From Amblyomma americanum (lineage: Eukaryota; Arthropoda; Arachnida; Ixodida; Ixodidae): a stretch of DNA of 64,000 bases. Positions 45,333-55,201 of this stretch are shown here, piece by piece. The notes beneath the pieces are model-generated. The model worked only from the letters and a program-made list of their open reading frames with translations, did no database searches and was not told where the DNA came from. The position numbers and the translations under genes were made by a program. Each line of letters opens with the position of its first letter. The stretch's first letter is position 1. The DNA is taken from the NCBI RefSeq assembly GCF_052857255.1, contig NC_135507.1, forward strand, positions 78,164,850 to 78,228,849, given 5' to 3'.

Positions 45333-48300
45333 TAAAAACGGAAGATATGTTAACAATGGCATTTTCGCCTAAAAGCAGCGCTGGGTGTAAAGGAATGTAT
45401 TCATTATAAAACTTCGTAAAGTGCTTATTTCTTAGTCTTTCGAGTTTTGCACACGAGAATAAAATATGGTTTATTGTTAGTTCGTCTCCACATCTTTCAC
45501 AACGAGGTTTGTCTTGTTTCGTTAGTAAGAAATTATGTGTAATGTGTGTAGGTCCAATGCGGAGACGACATGAAATTACTTCAATAAATCGTTCCTGGTG
45601 CCTTCAGGTCTTTCATTCACCCAGGACAGGTTTTACAAAGTGCAGCTTGTTGTTAACCTCGTTGTCCCAAGAGGCCTGCCATTTTTCTCTCAATTTATTC
45701 TGGACTGACTTAATGCAGTCCTTATGCGGTATGTTTACTGGTTTTATTTTTGCGTTAAAGGCAAGTGCGGCGCTTGCATCAGCCCTCTCATTTCCGCTGA
45801 TGCCCACGTGACTGGGAACCCAGCAAAACTTTATTGTATGTCCTTGTGAATCAGCTCGTATTACATTATGTTTTATGTTTCCTATTAAGGGTTCAGTTTC
45901 ATTTCTGGCGTTTATTGCTGTAATTACGCTGAGGGAGTCACTGTAGATAACACTGTTCTGTATGTTTTTCTTCAATATTTGTTCTACAGCTAGAGAAATG
46001 GCGTAGCATTCTGCTGTAAATATTGAAGCGCACTGAGGCAGCCTGACTACTTTTTCCCATTTCCCTTGCACTATCGCGCTTCCTACATAGAGTGCTGTCT
46101 TAGATCCATCTGTGTAGAAATCTGTGCAATTCTTGTATTTTTCACTTACTTTAAGAAACTCTTGCTGTATATATTCCAGTGGGGTATGTCTTTTTTGAAT
46201 GTGTGTCAGTGCGAAATCGCATACACCAGGAAACACGTACCAAGGTAGCAACCTATCGGGTCTCTGGGCAACATCAGGAAGTGCATCTAGTATGTTTATT
46301 TCTTGGCATATTTCTTCAAAGCGGAGGAGCAACGGTTTTACAGCTTGAGGTTTGTTGGTGAACAGTGTTCTGGATGGGCATTTTGTAACTATGGTGTAAC
46401 AAAGATGTTTCGGTAGCGACCTTATTTTCAGTACATATGCACAGGTAAGCATTGTTCTCCTGTTGGTGAGGGTCGGTTCATTTGCTTCTACGTGAAGGCT
46501 ATTTATGGGTGATGTTCTGTAAGCACCAGTTGAAAGGCGCAACCCGACGTTTTGTACTGGATCTAGCTTTTTAAGGTATGATGGCCTCGCAGACCCATAC
46601 CCTATGGATCCATAGTCTAACGAAGAGTGTACTAGAGAGCGATAGATGTGCAATAGGCACCTCCTATCGGATCCCCAACGCTTCCGTGAGAGTACTTTAA
46701 GTATATTCAGGGATTGGGTGGCTTTCTTTTTTAGGGTGTTTATATGTGGAAGAAACATTAGCTTTTTGTCAAAAGTTAAGTCTAAAAATTTGTGTTCTTG
46801 TTTTACAGGAATTGTGGTGTCGTTCAAGTGGAGGGTGGGATTAATCTGCAGTCCTCTCTGCAGCGAGAAAAGAACCGCAACAGTTTTCTGTGGAGAAAAC
46901 CTAAATCCATTTCTGTCTGCCCAAAGTGCTAATTTGATTATTGTGAGTTGTAGTTGTCTCTCACAAGTTGCCAGGCTAGAAGATGTGCATGCAATTTGAA
47001 GGTCATGAACGTAGACCGAGTACATAATGGACTGTGGAAATATACTGGTTAAAGAATTCATTTTTACTATGAACAATGTAGTACTTAAAATGCATCCCTG
47101 AGGAACGCCGTTTTCCTGAGTAAAATTATTTGAGAGGGTTGCGCCTAGACGAACTTGGAAAGAACGGTTAGATAAAAAGTCGCTCAAATATTTCAGCATC
47201 CTCCCGCGGATACCAAGCTCTGCCAGGTCGCGAAGAATCCCGAACCTCCAGGTCGTGTCATATGCCTTCTCCATATCGAAAAAAACTGAAAGACAGTGTT
47301 GTCTGTGTATAAAGGCCTCTCGGATTGTGTTTTCCAGGCGGATTAAATGGTCGACTGTGGAACATGTTTTTTTAAAACCACATTGGTGGACATCAAGAAG
47401 CTCTCGGGATTCTAGAATAAACATTAATCTAATATTTATAACACTCTCAAAAGATTTGGCAAGACAGCTTGTAAGGGTTATACGCCTGTAGCTGTTAGGG
47501 GACGTTGGTGGCTTTCCTGGTTTTAGAAATGGAACAATAATGGCTTTTTTCCAAGCAGCTGGTATTTTCCCTACTACCCATATTTTGTTAAAAAATTTTA
47601 ACAGAACTTTTACATATTGCTCAGATAGATGGGATAGCATTTCATAATGAATTTCGTCGGGGCCTGGTGCAGTTTGTTTACCTATAGACAGTACTCTCTG
47701 TATTTCTTGAAGTGTAATCAAATTATTGTAAGGCTCGTTTGTGCTGCCTGCCGTAGGGAGTCTGTTTTTCGGTTGTGTTTTTGTATTTTAAGAATGACTG
47801 TGTATAGTGGGAAGAACTAGAAACTATAAAAAAATGTTGCCCCAAAATGTCTGCTTGTTCTTTAATACTTGTCTGAATTCCAGGATCCGTCAGCAGAGGA
47901 AGGGTGAATGGGGAATAGCTGCCATTTACTTTTCTGACCTGCTCCCACAGTTTTTTTTATGTTACCGAGCTGTTTATGGACGACACATAATTTTGCCAAG
48001 ACATTTTTTCCGCGTTCCGCCGTATATATCGGGCTTTAGCTTTTGCCTTTTTGAAAGCTATTAGATTTTCGTGAGTAGGATACCTACGAAGTACACCCCA
48101 GGCCTTATTTTGTTGTTTTTTGGCTTCCCAACATTCTTGCGTCCACCATACCTTGTGGTTCTGGCGCACCACGCCTGTGGACAGGGGAATAGCTAGCCGT
48201 GCAGCATCGATGATACGATTTGTAGGAATTTCATTGATTTCATCAATGCTAAGTGTTTCTGAGTAAATGTCCTCTAATCTGGCCTTTTCTCTAAACAACG

Positions 48301-49009
48301 CCCAATCAGCTAGATGTAGCTTCCATCGCCGTGGTTTGGTCGGGATGACTGCAGGTGAGGATGATATGCTTATAAAAACTGGTAGGTGATCACTCCCAAA
48401 CGGATTGTCTAAAACGTCCCACTTAACATCACTAAAAACAGAAAGTGAACAAAAAGACAGGTCTAAACTGCTCATTTTCCCAGACGTTGGGGAACAGTAT
48501 GTGGCCTTTTTCGTATTTAAAAGACATACATTATTCGTCAGGATAAAATCTTCGATTATTTGACCTCTAGCGTCACAGCGTTCGCTTCCCCACAGGGAGG
48601 AGTGAGCATTAAAATCCCCAAGTAACAGATATGGCTCCGGAAGTTCTCTGATAAGTTGCTGTAGATCATGGAGTGTTAACATAAAATGTGGAGGAATTTA
48701 TACGGAACAGATTGTTAGTGTTTTGTAGCTTACGATACTGACTGCAACCGAATCAAGTTTTGTTTTGAGTTTAATTTCTTGAGCAGGGACACCGCTTTGA
48801 ACGACTATCGCGACGCCTCCCGATAGCCGATTTGCCTGCTCTCGATCGCGTCTAAAAGTTTTATAATGTTTCAGGATATGTACATGTTGTGGACCAAGAT
48901 TGGTCTCCTGAAGACATAAAGCTGTGGGTAACATTGACCCTAAAATATGTGTTATGTCGCTGTAATTCCGCATAAGTCCTCTACAATTCCAATGGATTAA
49001 AAAAGCCAT
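45333..49009 (-). pseudogene. I-like LINE ORF2 (endonuclease, reverse transcriptase, RNase H), inactivated
   Basis: It starts MAFLIHWNCRG at 49009. Endonuclease: LCLQET, GGVAIVV, LLGDFNAHSSLWGS, SLDLSF and SDHLPV, all present. A TAA at 48698-48700 splits it; a second TAA at 47957-47959 and a frameshift near 47770 separate it from the RT. RT (45613-47780): TAPGPDEIHYEML, AIIVPFLKPGKPP, SVFFDMEKAYDTTW, GVPQGCILS. The active site reads YVHD (His at 47005-47007) in place of YVDD. RNase H keeps YTDGS, FTAECYAI, YSDSLS, VPSHVGISGNERAD. Two further TGA codons (45613-45615, 45604-45606) precede the tail CERCGDELTINHILFSC. Few lesions in about 1200 codons suggest fairly recent insertion. Confidence 0.9.
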
Positions 49010-49041
49010 GTTTATGTTTTTGAGAGGAAATGAAAGGGGAT

Positions 49042-50259
49042 TTACTTAAGTAGTGGGCCCGTTATTAGGGGCCTGTCTTTTTTCCGCTCAAGAGAGCTGT
49101 TCCGCCTCTGTAATGGAGGCGGAGTGGCAGTTATATCCATCGCCTCACGCGAGGCGCTGGAGGACCGCGGGGAAGCCGCGGGTTTGTGGGTTTCAGTCCT
49201 CCCCCGGTAGGGGGAAGTCCTGCGGGATGCCGACGCATGGACCGGCGCTCCCTGCTTTGACACTGGCAGGGCAGCTTTCGCTGACCCTACCTGGGGCGTG
49301 AATTGTCCTGCCATTGGCTCGATGGAAGTGGCCTCGGCAGCGACCGGGGTGCTGTGTGGTGCACCGCCCCTGCGCACCACATCAGCAAAGCTGGATTTTG
49401 CTGTGAAGGAGAACTGGTTGGTAACGGGAAATCGCCTTCTTGCTTCTTTAAGTGAAATGTTTTCCTTTGTTTTTATCGTGATAATCTCTTTTTCCTTCTT
49501 CCAGGACGGGCAGGCCCTGGAGTATGCAGCATGTTCTCCTTCGCAGTTAGCGCAGCGCAGGGCTGCGTCACATTCCTCAGAAACGTGATCTTTGGAAGCA
49601 CATTTTGCGCACGTTTTGCGGCCGCGGCAGCTCTGTGAGCCGTGGCCAAACCTTTGGCAGTTGAAGCATCTTCGTGGGTTTGGAATGTAGTGCTTGACAT
49701 TTACTTTTAAGTATCCTACATCGATGGTTTCTGGTAATGTACTTGTATTGAATGTTAGAACCAAGTGTTTTGTCTCTATTTCTTTATTGTCTTTCCGGAT
49801 TTTGATTCTGTACACATCTGTGACATTTTGGTCAGACAGGCCTTCCAGCAATTCTTTCTCGGTTAGGTGTATGAAGTCGTTTTCCGAGATGACACCACGG
49901 ACTGAGTTTAGGGATCGGTGCGCTGTTATGGAAACTGGGATTTCTCCGATGGATGCAATGTTTGCGATTTTCGAGTTCTGGGTGTTGTCATGGAGTTCTA
50001 ACAATAAGTCTCCGCTGGCCATTTTAGACACCTTGTAGCCAGGGCCCAGGGTATCTGTTAGGCATTTAGACACAAGGAACGGAGAAATTATTCTTGCTTG
50101 TTTTTCATTACTTTTGCTGTGGATTACATAGAACTTGGTGAATGTCAATGTCGGCTTCTTTTTTGAAAACAAGTCTGCAGCTTCGTTCCGCCCTCTCTTG
50201 AGAGAGCGATCGGGTTTTGAAAGGGGGGGGAGCCATAAAAAATGAAGTTTTTCAGTCAT
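49042..50259 (-). CDS. I-like LINE ORF1 (gag-like nucleic-acid-binding protein)
   Basis: An uninterrupted frame of about 405 codons from MTEKLHFLWLPP at 50259; an in-frame upstream ATG at 50346 adds 29 residues but lies in the leader. The middle (residues about 200-260) has three Cys/His knuckles: CFNCQRFGHGSQSC and CAKCASKDHVSEEC (both C-x2-C-x4-H-x4-C), and CANCEGEHAAYSRAC, a variant. The N-terminal half is a folded RRM-like region (TKFYVIHSKSN, LLLELHDNTQN) and the C-terminal third is Pro/Ser/Arg-rich and probably disordered. The role is to bind element RNA and assist target-primed reverse transcription. It ends 32 bases before the ORF2 start. Unlike ORF2 it is still intact. Confidence 0.85.
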   Translation of the reverse strand: MTEKLHFLWLPPLSKPDRSLKRGRNEAADLFSKKKPTLTFTKFYVIHSKSNEKQARIISPFLVSKCLTDTLGPGYKVSKMASGDLLLELHDNTQNSKIANIASIGEIPVSITAHRSLNSVRGVISENDFIHLTEKELLEGLSDQNVTDVYRIKIRKDNKEIETKHLVLTFNTSTLPETIDVGYLKVNVKHYIPNPRRCFNCQRFGHGSQSCRGRKTCAKCASKDHVSEECDAALRCANCEGEHAAYSRACPSWKKEKEIITIKTKENISLKEARRRFPVTNQFSFTAKSSFADVVRRGGAPHSTPVAAEATSIEPMAGQFTPQVGSAKAALPVSKQGAPVHASASRRTSPYRGRTETHKPAASPRSSSASREAMDITATPPPLQRRNSSLERKKDRPLITGPLLK

Positions 50260-50809
50260 GGTGCCAGCCACCCACCATGGAGTCCAACAAGGGGACGGGA
50301 CAGGAACTTGAAAGCAAGTCCTGCCCACGCCAGCTGTACACCTCAACTATAACCAAATCCGACACAACTCAGGGTGGTTGGCCACACATGGTTAACCCTG
50401 GCCGCCTATGAGAAGTGAAAAAAACTAAGAAGTGAGTAGGAGATAGGAGAGTTGTGAGAAAGAGATAGGAAAGTGAAAGACAGAGTGGAGGATAGGAAAA
50501 GGCGACTGCCGATTTCCCCCGGTCGGGTCAGGCCGGAGGTGCCGTCTACGTGAAGCTGGGGCCAAAGTGGTGTGTTGCTTCCGCCGAGGGGCCTTAAAGG
50601 TCCAAACGCTCGGCATCGGCTCAACCACCAGGATCCCCTTTTCCCCGGACACGGCGATGCCACGCACGGCGAGGCGTGGGTGCTCGGGTCCGTGGTGATG
50701 CACAGTTCACCATCATCCCTTGCGGGGATGTCCCTGCGGATGCTCGGGAACCCGCGGTGTCGCCACTCACCGTCGCGACGCCTGCAAGCTGCAGGCGCCC
50801 CCCTGCGGG
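50260..50809 (-). promoter_or_regulatory. I-like LINE 5' leader (internal promoter region)
   Basis: The GC-rich leader begins CCCCGCAGGGGGGCGCC right after the target duplication and runs to the ORF1 start. An internal promoter would be needed for a new copy to be transcribed; no specific element is recognised. Confidence 0.5.
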
Positions 50810-50824
50810 GAATCATACCTTTGA
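50810..50824. repeat. Target-site duplication of the I-like LINE, 5' side copy
   Basis: GAATCATACCTTTGA, identical to 44941-44955. Confidence 0.9.
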
Positions 50825-51019
50825 AACATGCCTCGTTAAGCTTGTATTAGTCCCAGCTGTTTTGAATTTTACGCTGTTGTCTATCCTAGCACTTAGGCAT
50901 CAAGCCAATTTCGCATTCGAGTGAAGGAATCCATTGCCTTAGTGTTTCAGTCACACAGTGCGACAGCATTCGCCCGTCATCTGGATGTCCTTGCAACAAG
51001 GCTGGCAATTCTTTTTCAG

Positions 51020-51126
51020 GGCGGATGTGCGCAGTGCTACCAGTTCGTGGACAAAAAGCGAACGTGGTGTACGCAGGCAAAATCGTCTCCAAGAGCCATC
51101 TTAAATCGGAGATGAATCGGCAATAT
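51020..51126 (+). pseudogene. Right PLK exon B (glycine loop and ATP Lys), one-base deletion
   Basis: Acceptor TTTTTCAG at 51019, donor GTGAGT at 51127. GGCAQCYQFVDKKRT is in one frame and VYAGKIVSKSHLKSEMNRQY in the next: 107 bases against 108 in the left copy. Both ends are in phase 0 with exons A and C. Confidence 0.85.
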
Positions 51127-52040
51127 GTGAGTTCCTATATCACTCTCTCTTCTCTACTTGATAAAATTTTCTTAATTGGACACTGAGGACAAAAAATTGC
51201 TTTTGTGCATTTTAAAGTGAGAGCTCTGCTCCTGGGAGTACAACTTCCGAATTCTATGTGCATCAGGCAATGACTTTCACTGTCCCAAAAGGTGAAACCG
51301 CACTTAACTCCGCCGTGGTATGACCCAAACTATAGTAGTATGACCACGGGATCATAAGAGCATGGCCATTTGGTACGTCACCTTGACCCTGACTCTTGAT
51401 TTGACACCACGTCGAACCACAGCCACTTTTTCTGGCGACGCCGGCGCAGCGAGGCGGGCAGACCTACCGAATCATATGAAAACGAAAGTAATGAAGGTTA
51501 AGCTACAGCATAGGATTCGCGCGCAAGTTCAAAATGTGTAGCACCCTCTATCGAATGTAGAAGAAAGATTGTGTGATCGCGGATCGACTGTTTTCTCCCC
51601 CCTCGTAGATCTAGAATGTTCTTCCTACCCACGCATACATTAAAATAACGAGACGTCAAAGCCTGCTGTTTCCAAACACAAACGTTTCGTGAATTTGGGT
51701 CCTGCGGCCGTATTCTATTATGCCACACGTCCACTTTAGATATCGAACCCGCTTAGTCCTCTTGCATGTAGGTCACTGTTCTTTAGTCATGCTCTGCGGC
51801 TTTCAAGCGTCAGAGGTAAGCAAAACAAACCATTGGCTATTACACGTTGAGATCCGGTCCTATATGATATATGTCAAGATTCAACTATAGTTACCGATTA
51901 CCCTTGCCATCATTATGGCTTTTGTCATTTCAGCGTAAATGTTTATTAATCATAAGTACCAGCTTCTTAGTCCACCACTTTCATTTCTTCACGCTTAGTT
52001 CAACCTTTTCCGAGGTTACTCATTAATTTATTGTCCACAG

Positions 52041-52157
52041 CTCGAAGACAAAATCAACATCCACCGAACCCTGTGCCACAAGAACATCGTTCGCTTCCAC
52101 AGCCACTTTGAGGACGCCCAGAACGTGTACATCATCTTGGAGCTATGCACAAGACAG
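52041..52157 (+). pseudogene. Right PLK exon C (alpha-C to hinge)
   Basis: Encodes LEDKINIHRTLCHKNIVRF and HSHFEDAQNVYIILELCTRQ between TTGTCCACAG and GTGTGTG. It matches the Ile-His-Arg-x-Leu-x-His and VLELC hinge of PLKs. All 39 codons are open. This exon is absent from the left arm. Confidence 0.85.
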
Positions 52158-52867
52158 GTGTGTGAACATTCCTCCTTCCGGCGGTATATATTTCCACTTA
52201 ATTTATTTGAGTACATTCGAAAATGTGTCTAATGTCATCAAAGTTCGTTTTCATTTCATTTAATGGTGCTTAAAGGGACACAGAAAGGAGTGTTTGAGCT
52301 TGGCTTTAAAATGTTTGCATTCTGTAGAGTACAGGCCCCCCGACCCTTCATTCCACGTTCGAGACCTCGAAAGCGAGGGGGAAATTTACAATAATTTTTG
52401 TTTTAAATTTACCCTTTTCGCCCTTCCCGGCGACGGGCGGTGCGGAGCTTTTGCGCGAAAACCTGGCAGACGACGTCACGTTTGCAAATGACGACTGCCG
52501 CCGGGGGTAATCATTGGTTCACAGCGCCAAATTCTTTCAGCCGTATCGCGCTACCGCGGCCGCGGCCACTCCGCGCGCGCAGCCGGCGGAGGTAGGGGAG
52601 GGGCCGAGTGAGTGGGGCCGGCGGAGGAGCGCCGCCATTTTGGCGTGCGAGAGGAGAAGGAAAGGCGCGAAAACTCGAAAGTTAAAATTTTGTCTCCATA
52701 TAACTCGGCTTGCCCAAAACGCATTAAAATAATTCGTGCTGGGGGATAATTGTGAACCGTCGTCTTTTAACTACCCAGGCAGATCGTACCTCTATTGACA
52801 CCCCCTTTCTGGGTCACTTTAACTTCTCAAAACAACACAGGTTGTAAGGGACGATTAGTGGAATAAT

Positions 52868-52975
52868 TTCGGAATAATTTAGGCCACCTTGGAATCTCTA
52901 ACGGTCACTGACTTCGCACAGCACACGGGACTCCTGCATTTTACCTCCACCGAAATGCTACCGCCGAGCACACTT
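52868..52975 (-). repeat. Ruka-like SINE, partial body
   Basis: Contains GGAATAATTTAGGCCACC, CACTGACTTCGCACAGCACACG and TTTTACCTCCACCGAAATG. Located in the intron between exons C and D of the right PLK copy. Confidence 0.65.
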
Positions 52976-53434
52976 TTGCGTAAGAGACACAACGTCTCTT
53001 ACGCAACTGACGGCAATTTACTTATTTATTTTTCAAGGCCTGATGAGAGGTTATTTAAGGTTGTCTATGTTGCAAACTGCTTGTATGAAATTAGGTTACG
53101 CGAATATGTATTTGGTTATTTATTTGTTTCAGCAATTTTTGCGAGAACGGCCGCAATGTGTTCTTGAATCATCATTTAGGGCGCAGCCAAGAAATGAAAA
53201 CTGCCTTCGTTGTTTCGAAAACTGTCATTTAATTTTTTGGTGTGGGCACTGTATTTTGTGCAACGGAAAGCAATTACTTCAATCAAGCTTTCTTAAGACT
53301 GCCGTGATTTCAACAAATGTGCTGCATATGTGCCTAGCTAAATCCTGAGGGACCCCATTTTCTTTATTATGTTCTTAAGTGCGGCTAGCCTTCAAGGGTC
53401 TTCCACAGGCTTCATTAGCTCATTTATTCCGCAG

Positions 53435-53748
53435 TCTCTTGAGGAGCTGCACAAGTGCCGTGAGACGCTGACGGAGCCAGAGGTGCGGCACCTCCTGCGC
53501 CAGCTGCTCCTCGCCTGCGAGTACCTGGTGCAGGAGCAGGTCATCCACCGAGACCTGAAGCTCGGAAACCTGCTCCTCACCGCAGGCTCGCAACTCAAGG
53601 TGGCCTACTTCGGACTCGCCACCCGCGTCCACTACCGGGGGCAACTCATGACGTCCATCTGCGGCGCCACCAACTACATGGCCCCCGAGATGCTGACCCT
53701 GAAGGGCTACAGCTACGAAGCGGACACCTGGGCAGTCAGGTGCATCAT
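53435..53748 (+). pseudogene. Right PLK exon D with DFG changed to YFG
   Basis: A 314-base open exon. LTEPEVRHLLRQLLLACEYL and VIHRDLKLGN are intact, but the metal-binding DFG reads KVAYFGLATRV, so the Mg-binding Asp is gone. The activation segment reads ICGATNYMAPEML (Thr-Pro lost). The later WSIGCIM reads WAVRCIM. Donor GTGAGT. Confidence 0.9.
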
Positions 53749-55001
53749 GTGAGTCTCAGCTGTTGATTGCGCAGACCTGTTTGCAACTGGTTACACGTTA
53801 ATGATTGCAACGACAGTTCGCAATACGTATCGTATAGGTATATTCGCCCGTAAATGTATTATAGGAAGAGTCTACTCTTCGAAATGTGGATATTAAAAAT
53901 GGCAAAACCTTGCCTATCTTGCCTTGTGGTGACAATAGCGAGGGAAGAAATCATGGCCGTGGCATTTATTTGTATTTTGAGCTGATGAAGCAAGTCGTTC
54001 CAGAGTTTACGGTGGTGATGGGTTGTGTTCAAACTTCGTAGTTCTGCTCGCAGTCGGGTTATGTGGACTCAAATAGATGTGCATTTTAAGAATGAACTAG
54101 GCGCCATGTACAAGTGGTTAATTTAGTTAAAGCAAATTGCACGCCCCATAATCTTTCGTACTTCAACTAGCCACTGTACCTCGCAGGGATTAATTGTGCT
54201 TGCCCATTCCACTATGTTGACAGGCGCGCTTTTATAGGGACAAAGCACTTGCGGATATTTGTGATAGATATCATGACCTTTAATATTTACTGTTTTTGAA
54301 CCTTCATGGTGCTTTAATTTTCGGTTCCGATAAAACATAAGAGTCAATAAATTGGGCGCCCATTTTTATTTTTCCATAAAACCGCGCAGACTTGATGAGA
54401 AAAAAAAATAAAAAGACGGCAAATGTGCTTCTTCCTTCTTCCCTGTCTCATCAAGTTCAGGCTCTTTCTCACAACGATCTAATTACAGCATTATCCCAAA
54501 CTATTCTTTGAAACCCTCATTGCCACCGACCTGGCTGGCAGTCGTCTGCAAAGTCCTACCACTGACACGCCTCTTATGTTGGAATTCGCCGACGCCGGCC
54601 ACCAGACGGGAAGTGGAGTTATTTCATTTGTCGAGAAAGTACGGTTGAAAACCTGTTGACGTGATTCTCAGGTACGCAACCGGGTAAACGTATCTTCCAG
54701 GAAAGAAGTAATGATTGCTGCAGAGAAAATATTATCGACAAAAATCGCTATAATATTCCTCTTCATCTTAAAATAATCAGATCATACTCTTCACGTTCAA
54801 AACAGGGCTCTTCCGTGCATCAAGAGCGTCGTTTGCCCGCAGTTACGTTACCATTTCGTGGTGATTGGCAGGTAGGGGTGTCGTAGCATGGCTGTGCCCG
54901 CACTCCTTCAAGCTGTGACTGTGTGTGTGTGTGCGATATCGACCACAGGATAGTGTGCGGATTCCCGCGCACACTGACAGGCAGAAAACTGCTTTCCGCA
55001 G

Positions 55002-55201
55002 GTACAAGCTGCTAGTGGGGCGTGCCCCCTTCAAGTCAACGACGAGGGAAAAGACTTTGGCCAGAATCAAGAGGAACGAATTCGAGATTCCCCCGACTGT
55101 GTCCCCAGACGCGAGCGCTCTCATCCGATGGATTCTACAACCGGAGCCCGCTATGCGGCCGAGCATCGGAGCCATCATTAACCACGAGTTCATGACAAGA
55201 G
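55002..55201 (+). pseudogene. Right PLK exon E (kinase C-lobe end)
   Basis: Acceptor TTTCCGCAG, donor GTAGGC. Encodes YKLLVGRAPFKSTTREKT, NEFEIPPTVSPDASALIRWI and INHEFMTR, which follow CIM of exon D in phase. The exon is fully open and has the PPFxT-like and EP-AMRPS motifs of the PLK C-lobe. Confidence 0.85.

Larger units (their letters stand above)
44956..50809 (-). mobile_element. Full-length I-like LINE inserted in PLK intron 1
   Basis: 5854 bp bounded by a perfect 15-bp target-site duplication. Reading the minus strand: a GC-rich 5' leader (50260-50809), ORF1 with three CCHC knuckles (49042-50259), ORF2 from 49009 (endonuclease, RT, RNase H, zinc tail) to about 45333, and a 3' UTR ending near ACAACGACATC without a long poly-A. 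Its architecture fits the I/Nimb group. It sits between exons A and B of the right PLK copy and is absent from the left arm, so it inserted after the duplication. ORF2 has three stops, one frameshift and a mutated RT catalytic motif, so this copy is dead. Confidence 0.9.

Noticed and set aside
50406..50850. Several overlapping open frames on both strands
   Set aside because: They lie in the GC-rich 5' leader of the I-like LINE, where long open frames arise by base composition.
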